Source: Butyriboletus loyo
Lineage: Eukaryota; Basidiomycota; Agaricomycetes; Boletales; Boletaceae
Length of the DNA stretch: 64,000 nt
Direction of reading: 5' to 3'
Assembly: GCA_038093515.1 (NCBI GenBank)
Contig: JBBPSI010000072.1
Span: forward strand, 1-64,000
A program made the position numbers and the translations under genes. The notes below the pieces were generated by a model that was not told the DNA's origin, did no database searches, and worked only from the letters and a program-made list of their open reading frames with translations. Of this stretch, positions 47,200-58,701 are shown one piece after another. Each line of letters begins with the position of its first letter. Within the stretch, counting starts at the first letter, position 1.

Positions 47200-48785
47200 G
47201 TGACTCAAAAAACTGTCTGCATGTTTGCATGTTTTACATTAAATATCACTCAATGCAATAACCCCTGATCCTAACCCTAGGCAGTGGGTGTATGAAATAA
47301 GGTACCTGCTCTTGGCCTTCTATTGGCCCAGGAATCAGGTAATATGGATAAGGTTTGATGGAATGTCAGCTATTTCAAAATGACAGGTCATGCAGACAGT
47401 TTTTTGACTTTACAAAATCCAACTATCTAGTATTTGGTATGAGCTCCCTTGGCCTTGATAACTGCTTCAACTCTTCTAGGCATGCTTTCTATCCATTTGT
47501 GACACTGTTCCACAGAAATATTCCCCCACTCTACCACCACCCTTTCCCATAATTGATGAACTCCTGTAGGAGCACTATTATAAGCTGAGAGACATCTTTT
47601 GAGGTGATTCCAAGTGTGTTCAATGGGGTTGAGGTCTGGAGATTGTGCAGGCCAATCCAGAAGCTTGATTCCTTGCTTCTCAAACCAATTCTGGGCTCTT
47701 TTGGAGATATGTTTGGGATCATTATTCTGCTGAAAAATAATATCATGTTGAGAAATTCCAGATTTCTCCATGTGTTATAGCAATTCTTCCTCTAGAATGT
47801 ACACATACTGTTCACCATCCATCCTCCCCTCAACCTCACTTAAAGCCCCCACTCCATTGAACCCTATATCATCAGGAAACTTGCTCCAAACTTGACTGTA
47901 CCTTTAATCTCTTTGGCAGTTAGGCCCTCTCTCTTCTTTTTCCACACATATACTCCTGTCCATCTGACCCAATTCTATTTATTTTGGTCTCATCCAACCA
48001 AATAATCCTCTTCCAGTCCTTATTGATACTTGAGAGCAAAGGCAAATCATCTTTTTCTAGGGCTGATTGGAAGAAGACATTTCTTCATCATCATCACAGC
48101 CTTTAAATGCACCCTCCTTGAGGTCTTTTCTCACTGTATGTGAGGGTATGGGAGGTTCAATGATGGAACTAATGAAATTTGTAGCCTGGACTGCATTTTT
48201 GGCCTTGCCAGTAATGATTTACTGGACAATAGCACATTTGTTGGTAGGAGTAAGCTTAGAAGGATGGCCAGCATGAAGCTTCTCCTTGTCAGGTTGGATC
48301 TCTTGGAGTACCCTAGCCACAGTAGACTTCCATAGGCCAGTCTGGGAGGCAATCTTCCTAGTTGAAAGGCCAAGAGAGGAGAGAGAGATAATATTTTGTC
48401 TTAGAGAGGTGGAAATGGATTTCATGGTGATGGTGAGAAAATAAACATAGGAGGATGGGGTTTATATATGTTGGCTGACACTCAGTTACATAAAGGTGAC
48501 ATAATAGGACCCTTTATGGATGTATGTAATGATATTACAGCATCTAGGGTCTAATATATGTGATCAAAACCTAAAGTCAAACAACTGTCTGCATGACCTG
48601 TCATTTTAAAATAGCTGACATTCCATCAAACCTTATCCATATTACCTGATTCCTGAGCCAATAGAAGGCCAAGAGTGGGTACCGTATTCCATACACCCAC
48701 CACCTAGGGTTAGGATCAGGGGTTATTGCATTGAGTGTATGTAATGTAAAACATGCAAACATGTGGACAGTTTTTTGAGCCACTG
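47200..48785 (-). mobile_element. Tc1/mariner-family DNA transposon, 1586 bp, TA target duplication
   Basis: The element begins CAGTGACTCAAAAAACTGTC and ends GACAGTTTTTTGAGCCACTG, flanked by TA at 47198-47199 and 48786-48787. The terminal inverted repeats extend over about 200 bp (47200-47411 against 48578-48785). A transposase relic lies inside on the minus strand. CAGTG ends and TA duplications are diagnostic of the Tc1 group. It sits at the inner border of the left inverted repeat. Confidence 0.92.
47427..48425 (-). pseudogene. Tc1-type transposase relic with altered catalytic residue
   Basis: The N-terminal helix-turn-helix part starts at 48425 (MKSISTSLRQNIISLSSLG...RKIASQTGLWKSTVARVL) and stops after 68 codons. 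The C-terminal catalytic part (47771-47427) has FQQNNDPKH, LLDWPAQSPDLNPIEHTW and a normal end. In Tc1 transposases the second catalytic Asp is the first D of QxDNDPKH; here it is Asn (AAT), leaving only the Glu of NPIEH. A stop also precedes HMEKSG (47772). It cannot be active. Confidence 0.88.
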
Positions 48786-48787
48786 TA

Positions 48788-49449
48788 GGTACTATATAAT
48801 ACACAAGTACAAACACTCCTGTACTGTATATAAGACAGCCCTTATGGCCTGTCGCTTTTCTTTAGATCTTTCAGTTCTTTCACCACTACTGTAATATCTC
48901 TAAGTTGAGCCTTGCTTCTTATATTCTTCAAGTACACCTGTTTGCGATACTCACACTCTCGTATTATCAGTGAGTCTTTCCATTGATAGGTTTACCCTTG
49001 CATCCTTCATTGCCCTTGGTGCACCTGCTTGGACTTTACCAATTACAAAAAAAGGGATAAATACAGAAGAGACTCTAGAACGACCTAGAGTAGGAAGGAA
49101 TAGTGTCCAGAAATGGTGGTGATGACTAAGCAAAGGCAAAGTTAAGAGTTCAAGAAAGAAAAGTGTAGCCATCAGGCACACAGTAGTCCAATAGGGGCAC
49201 AACACAAGGAAAACCATAACATAAATATTGACCACTGCAAAGACATCAGCAAAAGTGGTGAAACCTAAGCTAGACCTAGCACAGCCTCAGAGGAACCCAG
49301 CAATCTAGCAAGACCTAGCTAGTCCTTGCTAGATCTAGTAGAGTTGAACAAGAGTTGAACACACTTCCTGCTAGGTCTTGCAAGACATAGCAAGACCTAG
49401 TTTACCATACTGTGCTGCACTTGATTCCTATGCCAGGTCTAGTAAGACC
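48788..49449. other. Left subterminal region of the 12.27-kb element
   Basis: No gene. From about 49290 it is dense in short direct and inverted units of the type CTAGCAAGACCTAG / CTAGGTCTTGC, matched by similar units at 58090-58200 on the right side. Confidence 0.6.
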
Positions 49450-49876
49450 TGTTACGCTGGGTGCTAACAACTAGAACAGCGAGGAGGCACTCTGGAGTGG
49501 CCTCAAGACTCGTGAAGCATTTTCTGAGCTGGGTCTCAGACTATGTCTTAGTGCGCACACTAAGAGTCTGGAGTGAAACTAATTGCTAGCAGTGAACTGC
49601 GTAGAACTAGATAATGTACATGGTGTAAAGACCGAGTCTTTATACTACTGGGGTCTGCGCACAGACCATGTTCCTAATTGAGTCGCAAGAAGGAAAGTAC
49701 AAATGAGGAAGGAATATTCCAGAGGATTCTGGAGTATGAAAGAAAGCATGTCTGTGCGTGGGAAATGATGACTAAGCTAGAGCGGTTCATACCGCTCAAA
49801 GGGCACTAGCAAAAGGCTAGGTGAATGAAGTAGTCCAAGTGGTAATGGATGGAAAAAGTATACCACTACCGTAACA
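49450..49876 (-). mobile_element. Solo LTR 1 (family 1), 427 bp, target duplication AGACC
   Basis: It starts TGTTACGCTGGGTG, ends CTACCGTAACA, and is flanked by AGACC at 49445-49449 and 49877-49881. It is the inverted homologue of solo LTR 2. The internal motif GCGCACAGACC (49657-49667) and a TATA-like stretch give minus orientation. Confidence 0.92.
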
Positions 49877-50148
49877 AGACCTTGCTAGTACTGGCATAGT
49901 AATTGTACCTCAGATTGCATGTAACAAAAATGACAGCTAGTACAAGTGACAGTGTATCAGAATGTAGCATCCTCAGCCTCCTTGTCAGGAGCTTCCCATC
50001 CTCTGGCCCCAGCACATCTTTGTTGCCAGATATTTCCACATCTCTGTCATCATCCAGCACTTGATCTAGTCTGCCATACCCACACTCTTCTATTTCATTA
50101 CCAAGATTGTTGTCAATCAGTTGTTCATCATCACTGACACCTAGAGTT

Positions 50149-50573
50149 TGTTATGGTAGTAGACTACCTTTTTTCTCCTTTACCCTTCGGACTACCTTTC
50201 TCACCTAGGCTTCGCCTATTGTTCTTTGAATGGTGCGACCATTCACATTAGTCATCACTTCCTGCACTAGGACGTTATTTCTTTCATACTCCAGAACATT
50301 CTCAAGTATTCCTTCCACTCTAGTCTTTATGACTCTCGCGACCCAATCGGGGTCATGGTCTGTGTGCAGACTCTTGTACTATATAACCCAGCCTTCATAT
50401 ACTTGTAACTTATCTAGTTCTACACTGTCTTCTGCTAGCAATTAGTTCTCTTCCAGACTCTTAGTGTGTGCACTAAGACATAGTCTGAGACCCATCCGAG
50501 AATCATCTCAAGAGTCCTGCAGCTACTCCAGAGTGCTGCCTCAGAGTTCTCTTTGTTAGCACCCAGCATAACA
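50149..50573 (+). mobile_element. Solo LTR 2 (family 1), 425 bp, target duplication GAGTT
   Basis: It starts TGTTATGGTAGTAG, ends CAGCATAACA, and is flanked by GAGTT at 50144-50148 and 50574-50578. It is inserted in the 3' coding part of the broken minus-strand gene. GGTCTGTGTGC (50357-50367) precedes TACTATATAACCC. Confidence 0.92.
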
Positions 50574-51232
50574 GAGTTATGCTTTCAATTTCCAACCTAT
50601 CTTCATCACTCTCTTCACCACTTTCTTCCTCAGTGCTGCTGGCATCTTCCATGGGGACATCATCTTCACCACTTTCTTTGGTCCCTTCTTCAGATGGGTT
50701 GTGATTGTGTTCAAGCATGAAAGGTTGCTTGTTGAGGGTCTCATGGTTGTTGAGAAGGCAGTGCATTGCCTTGCATGTTGATTTGTGTCCAACTCCTCTG
50801 CCCTGGTACCTTATAAACATGTCACAGTCAACAAACCTAGGATAGCACTAGTTAGCAAAATGTCAGAGAACTTGTAATACTTACATATTCACATAATACC
50901 AGTCCCAGTCTTCATTGTTGTTAGATTTATGGTATGTGATTGATGGTGGTAACAAGGTGGTAGTACACCTGAAACAAAAGGCTGGGATGACATGTGCACT
51001 GCAAACAACTTGCTGGGGGTTGATAAATCTGAATGCCTTGTGTTTGCCCTGTGGGTAGAATCCAATTCAGGGAAGTCGGTGCACAGCCCAACTGGTCTTC
51101 AAGTTCCTATTGCATGTGAATCATCACACCCAAAGGAAATCAACATATTCTGGTACATGCTTGCAGAGCTTGGGACCACAGTACTTGACATTGACATGAG
51201 AAATGCCAATAATTTGTGCATACCAGTAAGGG

Positions 51233-51481
51233 TGTTACAGTTCTCTACTCCTTTTCCCCTCTATCATACAGACTACCATTTTCCCCTAGGCTTTGCCTAC
51301 TATTCTTTGAACAGCTCAACTGTTCCACTTAGATCATCACTCCTCATGCATGGACATTGTTTCTTTGTGAGGAGTGATGATCTAAGTGGAACAGTTGAGC
51401 TGTTCAAAGAATAGTAGGCAAAGCCTAGGGGAAAATGGTAGTCCATACAGTAGAGGGGAAAAGGAGTAGAGAACCATAACA
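51233..51481. repeat. Near-perfect 112-bp-arm palindrome built from family-1 LTR ends
   Basis: Left arm 51233-51344, loop 51345-51369, right arm 51370-51481. The arms begin and end TGTTACAG.../...CCATAACA and contain CCTAGGCTTTGCCTA, matching the first 120 bp or so of solo LTR 2 (CCTAGGCTTCGCCTA). Flanks are AAGGG (51228-51232) and, after one extra A, AAGGG (51483-51487), so it moved or formed as a unit. It splits the coding sequence before PYWYAQ. Confidence 0.88.
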
Positions 51482-51506
51482 AAAGGGTGAGCATTCTCAA
51501 CATCTT

Positions 51507-52001
51507 TGTTATGAGACAACAGAGTTATCAAGTCACACAGGGTTCCACTACTGTTGCAGTCCTACACAAGAACTGGCGAGGTATGAAATGAGAATAGCTC
51601 AAGACCTTAATCTCTCAACTGTTGCCAGCGAATAGACAAGTGGTTAAAGCTAGGGAATCCTAGCCCAAACCACCAGCCTTTTTATATTACAAGGGAACAC
51701 GCACAGACCAAGCAGTGCATGAGACTAATTACTATACATGTATATACGAGAAGAAGTCAGGGTCGACGGAGATTAAATAGAAGTTGACGGCGATCAAAAA
51801 GAAGAGAAGTAAATGGAGATTAAATACATGAGGCGTGACGTCATAGAGTCTGGGCCAGTCTGGACCATGACATCATATGCTTAGTCAGCCTATGGTCACA
51901 TGTATTATCCCACGATCACATGTGTTGAGTCACATGATTTTTGAAAGAGAAATGGTGAAGTCCAAATGCGAAAGTCTGTTATAAGAGATACAATTATAAC
52001 A
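51507..52001 (-). mobile_element. Solo LTR 3 (family 2), 495 bp, target duplication ATCTT
   Basis: It starts TGTTATGAGACAAC, ends CAATTATAACA, and is flanked by ATCTT at 51502-51506 and 52002-52006. It is the inverted homologue of solo LTR 4. The motif CACGCACAGACC (51708-51719) lies next to a TATA-like TTTTTATATTAC, giving minus orientation. Inserted in the minus-strand gene. Confidence 0.92.
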
Positions 52002-54312
52002 ATCTTTGTGTGAGAGAACCATGATGTCCAAGTATGTCTGAGGGTTCAGGGAGTCTTGCACTTGCCAAAGGTCATATGTAGTGTAGTTGATACATAACAC
52101 TTTGTGCCAGTAGATGTGATTGTTGATCAATAGTAGGGCATTGTATTGAGTTGATGTGAACTCCTTGTCTGCATTATCAGCCCCATTACCTGGTATCAAG
52201 CACCACAGAATGTGGTTCTTAAGCTTGGGAAGGAAGTCCTGGAATGAGTGTCAGCTCACTTGTTCTTTAACAAAATGTAGATGTACCACTAACACTTGGT
52301 CATTCTTGTTGTGCAATAGCCAGGTGCTCAAGTCCCAGTAGTATCTCTTTCCTTGTGAGATCTGGTAGTGAGTGTCAGGGAAACAATTTGGAAGTGGCTC
52401 TTGGTTGACAAAATGAAGTGAAGGGTGTTCTCTGCTTGCTGCTGGCAGATGCATTACACTTCCTTTGACCACATTGGCCATTACACAGTTTTCCTTGTTG
52501 ATTCTGTGGAATAGACACTCATGTTATTGATGCTTGCTGATTGCATGTGTGAAGCCAATCTTGTTTGTCCATGCATAGAAGTGTTTGACCCAATGATGTT
52601 CCAACTCTCCCTGATCTAAGTTATGAGCTGATTGACAAAATATGAAGAAGTCCCTTACCACTTGTATAGAATAATTATCTGTGGGTCTGAACTCCCAGAT
52701 GGACTTGACATAGTCACCCAGTGCATGCAATTTATAGGTTGACATGTTGAAAGTGCAGTGCTTGGACCCTTTGCCTGTAGTGCTGCCCACTAAACCTGTT
52801 TTAGCATGTTGGGCAGCCCTGCATCATGCATGGGCTGTGGTCTCACAAGGGAGGTCATACATCATGATCTTGGTGCAACATTCACACAAAAACTTCTGCA
52901 AAACTTGACATAGGCAAGTTGTGCAGTTGCCAAAGTGGAAGAGTGTGGTCTCAGTGTGCATGCGAAGTTTTCCAAATGTGTGCCATGTAGTGAGTTTGAA
53001 GAGGAGGTTGAGGACAATTGTATTGGGGAGCAGGCACAGGAATTGACAATGCTGAAGGATCATCATGATAATGCTGTGGAAGGCAATGATTACAGGTGGG
53101 AAGGCCTGATGGCCACCATTTAATGCCATCATCAAGACTGGTGAATGATGCAGACGGGACTGAGAGTGGAGAACCCTGCTACAGGAAGAACTCAATCCAA
53201 TCAAAAGCAAAGAAATAAGAAAAGGGTGCAATATGATTGACCCCAAAGAGAAGTAGAGAGGAAATGAAGAGAGGAACACCAGGAAAGGTTGTTCCCACTG
53301 ATGTCTTTACTGAAAACCTGAAATTCTGGACTTCCTCCACTATGGAATGGACTGGAGAGGACACAGAAATGTGAGAGGATGGACAGAATCTGTTGGCTAT
53401 GGCTTGAAGATCGAGGAACAAGGATGGCAGATGACTAGATGATTGCACAGAGAGGCAGGAGAGTTGAAAAGTAATATTTTAGGTTGTAGTTACAACCTTT
53501 TTATAGTCTGGGCATTTCCCAAGACTTGAAACACTAAGGATAAGTAAAAACTAAGTAGAAACATCAAGGAAATTGTTGACAGAATGTATATAATCATAGT
53601 AGTTGCCATAGAAGTTGAATGGATATAATAAGTATGAGATCAAATAGAAAGGAACCTACCTGCAAACACTTTCCAGACACACAGAACCTTGACATAGAAC
53701 CTTGATGACCACAGAAATATCAGAATAGGACAGAACTCAATGAGGAAGAGGAATGGAAGTGAAGATAGTTGCAAAGTGATTGTTTGTGATGCATGTGAGT
53801 GCTGAATTGCCAGGAAGAGGAGCAATTGTGACCTAGAGGATATGTGTTCTCTACACTGGGCCCATCAAACTAAAGTAATGGACAATATCATAACATGTAA
53901 TACTATGTATAGTAATTGACTCACCATAAGATTCTGGAATTTGGCAAGTTGTCACACTTGTAATGCATCCTGCTCCCATTCTAGGTGATCTCTCTCTGCT
54001 TGTTGCTTGGCTTCAAGGTGGAGCCTCTTTCTCTCTTCTTTTTCTGCTGTTCTATTATACTCCTGACATTGCTGAAGCAGATCAGCAAAACTAGATTCAT
54101 TGTTAGAGCACCAGTGTCGGATAGCCCATGTTTTCCTTTGAGAATTTTGCTACATGATGGGCAGGCAAGGTTGGCCATAATGAGAAGGAGTGGAGCATGC
54201 ACTGTGAGCCAGTGCATGTTATCATAGGGATATACCAAGATAGTGATAGTACTTGTCAAAGAGGTATTACCTTGTTAGGTTTCTAATGTGTTGGATGCTT
54301 TTCAGTACTTTC

Positions 54313-54806
54313 TGTTATGATTCATTCTTTTCTTTTCTTTTCTACTTAAGCATATCTCACAATAGCTTATCCCTTAGCCAACTCAACTCGGAATATTCTT
54401 CTTTCACTTCTTAGATAGCGAGATCCAACCCTCGATCTATCGCTTCCCTTTAAGGTAGTCCTATGGAATATTCCATAACCTTCTATTGTACGACTTCCCT
54501 TCGCCCAATGGCAATTCTCCTCCATATCGTATGATAGCCATCTTTCCTCTTTTATCCTTGGTCTGTGCACGCTCCCCTGTATTATAATACAATGAGATCT
54601 AGCTATGTTGTACTCTAAGCTAGATCTACTTGGAATCATCATTGATATCCTCGTCCTCTCGTCTCTAGTAGCGAGTCGTCTTTCTTCAACTCAAACACCG
54701 GATAAATCCTTCATCTTGAAGGTTAGACTTGAATGTCTAGAAGACTTCTTGAGTCCCAGAACTATATCCAAGTCTATGCTCGTACTTACCCAGTCCAAGC
54801 GTAACA
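54313..54806 (+). mobile_element. Solo LTR 5 (family 3), 494 bp, target duplication CTTTC
   Basis: It starts TGTTATGATTC, ends CAAGCGTAACA, and is flanked by CTTTC at 54308-54312 and 54807-54811. It lies between the divergent genes, so without it their start codons would be only about 215 bp apart. GGTCTGTGCAC at 54560-54570 precedes TATTATAATAC. Confidence 0.92.
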
Positions 54807-55489
54807 CTTTCCAAGAGTTTCAATCTCAGCATAACATTATCTCTAATCCTCATCCATCACCCATCTTACATTCTTAACTCCCACCATCACTGCAATGTCT
54901 CAACCTGGCAAACCTCCCATCAATACTACTGCTGCCCAGGCATTCATGGGTGAGGATAATTTTTGAGCACTCCTTGCAGATGAAATTGCAGGCATGCCCA
55001 AGAAAAAAAACCCAAGTAAGAATTGTGTTGATTGCATATAATACTGATGCATCCTCTAAGATTGACTATAATGCAGTTTGATAAGGCCAAGTATGAGCTT
55101 GTGGGAAGAAAGCTTGTCTGCCTCCTGGATCCCTTCAGGTCACCAACAACTGTGATCAGTGTCAGATTAAGGATCAATTCTGGTCGTGAGGGTGATATTG
55201 AGATATATTTCAGTATTTTTATTCTAAGGCAGGTAACAGTTACTTAACAGGATTATTCTAGGGAGTCAGATGCTATGATGTGGCAGTTCCACTTCTATCA
55301 GGCAATTCTTACTCATTTGCTAGGATTGGAGGAAGAGCTAGTTATGATAAAGGCCAACAAATATGCAGCTGGGTAAGTCAATATATGCGCTATATTACAT
55401 TAATCCTGTCATTTTTTGTCCAGATTACAACAGGTATGAGTAGCCAGTGCTCAATGGATTTGGGTGCTGTGAAGCACCACAGCCTCGCA

Positions 55490-56310
55490 AGTTATGGTTT
55501 TACCCCTAAGCGTACCCCGCCACTTGTTTTCCCACGCTCACGTGTCCCTGCCGCCCCCGCCGTCTCGCGATGCCGCCCATCACCCGCTCCTTAGTCGCCT
55601 AGTGGACGTCATCCACTTCCCCGGTCGTTCTGCGAGTCTCAGTGTCGCTACACTGAGATAGCCCCTGTCTCGTCGCCCCATTGGGCCAGACCCACAGCTG
55701 AGCTGTCGCGTCCTCTTATTCTTTATCCAATGACATTTGTTGCATCACGTGACTAGCACGTGATTAGATTACGACGTGTTGTACCTTCGCATCAAGACCC
55801 GTATCCAAGGGCTCCACTGTTCGCGTCCCCTTTGCCCTGTGGGGCTCGCCTCATGGACATCGTCACTTTGCCTTCAGCTCTTCCTATTCGCTGACGATGT
55901 CACCATCTTACTCGGAGCTTTGCTCCCTCGTTACCAGCACTTTGCCGCCCCCTTCTTTCACCGTTATGACTTGACGCGACTCATAACCCTTTGCCCTTCG
56001 CTGCCACGCACAGCTCGGTCTGTGCACAGTATCTATCAGTATATATACGCATACTTAGACTAGTACAAGCTCTCTAGCTAATTCTACGCATCTACCAAGT
56101 GCATAGTAATCTAGCAGTATACCCATCTCTTGCCGATAAAGCCGATAAGAGTCTGGTCGATCTCGACAGGCATCCACCTTTCGACATCTCCCGACACTTG
56201 CTTTGCAAGACACCCGATAGCGTCGTCTACGCGAGTCGGCTAGTTTCCTCACTAGGCTCAAGCCCCTATAAGTGCTCGGTTGCTAGCTATTGTGCGCTAC
56301 CAGCGTAACA
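55490..56310 (+). mobile_element. Solo LTR 7 (family 4), 821 bp, target duplication TCGCA
   Basis: It starts AGTTATGGTTTTACC (first base changed from the usual T) and ends CAGCGTAACA, flanked by TCGCA at 55485-55489 and 56311-56315. It is markedly more GC-rich than its surroundings. GGTCTGTGCAC (56017-56027) precedes TATATATACGC. Confidence 0.88.
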
Positions 56311-56723
56311 TCGCATATCTGCTGCACAATGCTGAAGCCTTCAACTGCCCCATTAGCAAGGGAGAAGACAAGTTCATGTGTGGGTTCAATCACCCTCAAA
56401 TTGCATGGCTACTGTACCCCCAGAAGAAACTTGACTTGTTTGATAAAGACCCAGACATGTAAGTAATTATTCTCACTCATATGGTTAGCTTACTCATGTT
56501 AGTATAATTGCAGCACTTCAAGAAGGTCAGATCAATACAAGTGCATCCAACTGGCCCACATTCTTCTATGCAGAAGATGTTTATGACCCAGAAAATAAAT
56601 TAAAGGCGCTATTCTGCAGCCTTGCCACTTTTTGTGTGTGTTTTATTGGATAATATTAAATGGTGCTGACAGCCTTAATAGTTCTATACCCATCTCCTCA
56701 TTGGACCATCCACAGCAGCAACT

Positions 56724-57222
56724 TGTTATGCTTGGACTGGGTAAGTACAAGCATAGACTTGGATATAGTTCTGGAACTCAAGAAGTCTTCTAGACATTCA
56801 AGTCTAACCTTCAAGATGAAGGATTTATCCGGTGTTTGAGTTGAAGAAAGATGACTTGCTACTAGAGACGAGAGGACAAGGATATCAATGATGATTCCAA
56901 GTAGATCTAGCTTAGAGTACAATGTAGCTAGATCTCATTGTATTATAATACAGGAGAGCGCGCACAGACCAAGGATAGAAGAGGAAAGATAGCTATCGTA
57001 CAATATGGAAGAGAATTGCCATTGGGTGAAGGGAAGTTGTACGATAGAAGGTTATGGAATATTCCATAGGACTACCTTAAAGGGAGACAATAGATCAAGG
57101 GTTGGATCTCGCTATCTTTGAAATGAAAGAAGAATATTCCGAGTTGCGTCGGCTAAGGGATAAGCTATCATGAGATATGCTTAAGTAGAAAAGAAAAGAA
57201 AAGAAAAGAATGAATCGTAACA
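56724..57222 (-). mobile_element. Solo LTR 6 (family 3), 499 bp, target duplication CAACT
   Basis: It starts TGTTATGCTTGGAC, ends GAATCGTAACA, and is flanked by CAACT at 56719-56723 and 57223-57227. Inverted homologue of solo LTR 5, with a longer AAAAG run near its end (about 57190-57210). Confidence 0.92.
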
Positions 57223-57835
57223 CAACTGATACCATGATCAGCAACTCCTCAAAGATGTTGAAGAACTGTGCTTGGGGCCTTACAGAAGTCACACCATACA
57301 TAATCACTTATGTACACATTCTGGTATAGACATCACATTTAATAACTTGAGTAAGTTATTATGGCTCATCATTGAGATGTTTGATGACAAGAATGACTGG
57401 ACTTGTGAAACACTTGCATGGTGGAACACATAGGTACTCACATACAAATGGAAATATTCTAATCCTTTCTAGTCAAGCCTTTCCAAAGGGCCACACAACC
57501 CTGGATTCTGATGACAACATCAGTGTGATCCATGCTCAATGTGCAGGAAAAGCCAAGCATCTATCCACTTTCAAAAGTTGTGTTGCAGAGGCAATTGAAT
57601 TCACAGTTTTGCCACCTACAGAATGCAAAACTGAAGTATGATGTCCATGTCATCCACATCTCTTCCAAGCACTGCCATTGAACATCCTGCTATGGATGTG
57701 AATGGAGTTGTGTCTCCACCACCTGCAGAATGCCATAAATGCAAAGCATTGACATCTACATCATCCACATTGTCTACATCTATCTCAAGCATGTTTAGCA
57801 TGACTGCTGCACAGGAGTCGGATCTGTCATCCTGA

Positions 57836-58225
57836 AAGTCAGACCATGAGGGCGAACTGCTCACTCCCAAGACCACCAGTAACAAGAAGGCTATCATACC
57901 AACTCAAACAAAAAAGCCCTGTCATCATACCACCAAAAAGAAAAACTGGTTCTGAATGCCTCAGTATTGGACTATCCATTCACTTTCAAGTGCTTTCAGG
58001 TGTTTTCATAATGGGACAGTAGTAATGCATTGTTATTGTGCAGTGCAATGTGAATGAATACATGCTTTGGTACTAGAACTGGTGTAATCTAGCAAGAAGA
58101 TTGGTAGCTAGCAAGGTGCGAGATCTGTGTGCACCAAGTGTGATGTGTACAAGGTCTTGCTAGCCTAGCAGGTGTGTTTAGACCTAGCAAGATGGCGCAT
58201 GGCCTGCAAGTTATCAGAGCACTTG
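57836..58225. other. Right subterminal region of the 12.27-kb element
   Basis: No gene. CTAGCAAGAAG, TAGCTAGCAAGG, GGTCTTGCTAGCCTAGC and AGACCTAGCAAG (58088-58195) mirror the left subterminal units. Confidence 0.55.
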
Positions 58226-58701
58226 TGTTATAATACTATATTATTCCACACTTTCAGACTTCACCTTTCACTTTCAAAGATCATGTGACTCAGCACACAT
58301 GATTGTGGAACAGTATATGTGATCAGTGTCTAGACAAAGCCTATGATGTAAGGGTCCAGACCAGCCCATGACATCATCAGTCTAGACCATGACATCATAC
58401 CTCATGTTACTTTACTGTTTGCTTCTCTTCTTTCTGACTGCTGTCAACTTCTTAGTCTAACCATGTATAGTAGTTTATCACATGCACAGCTTGGTCTGTG
58501 CACCATTCTGTACAATATATAAAGGCTTGTGGTTTGGGCTAAGTTCCCTTAGCTTTAACCACTTGTCTTGTTCACTGGAAACAGTTGAGGGACTAAGGTA
58601 CTTTGCTAAAATCTATAAACTCTGCCAGGACTTTGTGTAGTCCTGCAATCCTAGTGGAACTTCATGTGACTTTGTTTGGATTTACTCCAGAGATCATAAC
58701 A
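58226..58701 (+). mobile_element. Solo LTR 4 (family 2), 476 bp, target duplication ACTTG
   Basis: It starts TGTTATAATAC, ends GATCATAACA, and is flanked by ACTTG at 58221-58225 and 58702-58706. GGTCTGTGCAC (58493-58503) precedes CAATATATAAAGG. Confidence 0.92.

Larger units (their letters stand above)
49882..54178 (-). pseudogene. Broken transposon-borne gene: zinc-finger-like N-terminus, Plavaka/KDZ-like catalytic segment
   Basis: Reading down the minus strand from ATG 54178: MANLACPSCSKILKGKHGLS (half of a C2H2-like finger); then near 53000-52850 LTTWHTFGKLRMHTETTL; then 52790-52524 FNMSTYKLHALGDYVKSIW, TDNYSIQV and, after a short intron, GELEHHWVKHFYAWT; then PLPNCFPDTHYQIS, INYTTYDLWQVQDSLNPQTY and DIMVLSH (to about 52010); PYWYAQIIGISHVNVKYCGP (from about 51226); EDWDWYYVNM (about 50900); and MFIRYQGRGVGHKST with an acidic tail. 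This order matches a large repetitive agaricomycete family I know only as hypothetical proteins. TDNY...GELEH resembles the last catalytic segment (TDNY..E..FERLH) of Plavaka/KDZ transposases, an inference from memory. Solo LTR 2, a hairpin and solo LTR 3 interrupt it, and stops occur. Confidence 0.6.
54894..57835 (+). pseudogene. DUF6698-family gene interrupted by two solo LTRs
   Basis: It starts MSQPGKPPINTTAAQAFMG at 54894, with a stop in that frame at 54964. Later fragments match the DUF6698 family common in agaricomycete genomes: NCPISKGEDKFMCGFNHPQI and AWLLYPQKKLDLFDKDPD (about 56340-56460), TFFYAEDVYDPENKLK (about 56560-56610), and LLWLIIEMFDDKNDW with CETLAWWN (57354-57427). A Ser/Thr-rich tail may reach 57835. 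Solo LTR 7 (55490-56310) and solo LTR 6 (56724-57222) sit inside the coding region. DUF6698 has no established function. Divergent partner of the zinc-finger-like gene. Confidence 0.65.

Noticed and set aside
49290..49450. Possible CRISPR-like array from repeated AGACCTAGC units
   Set aside because: Spacing is irregular, units occur in both orientations, and the organism is eukaryotic; these are subterminal transposon repeats.
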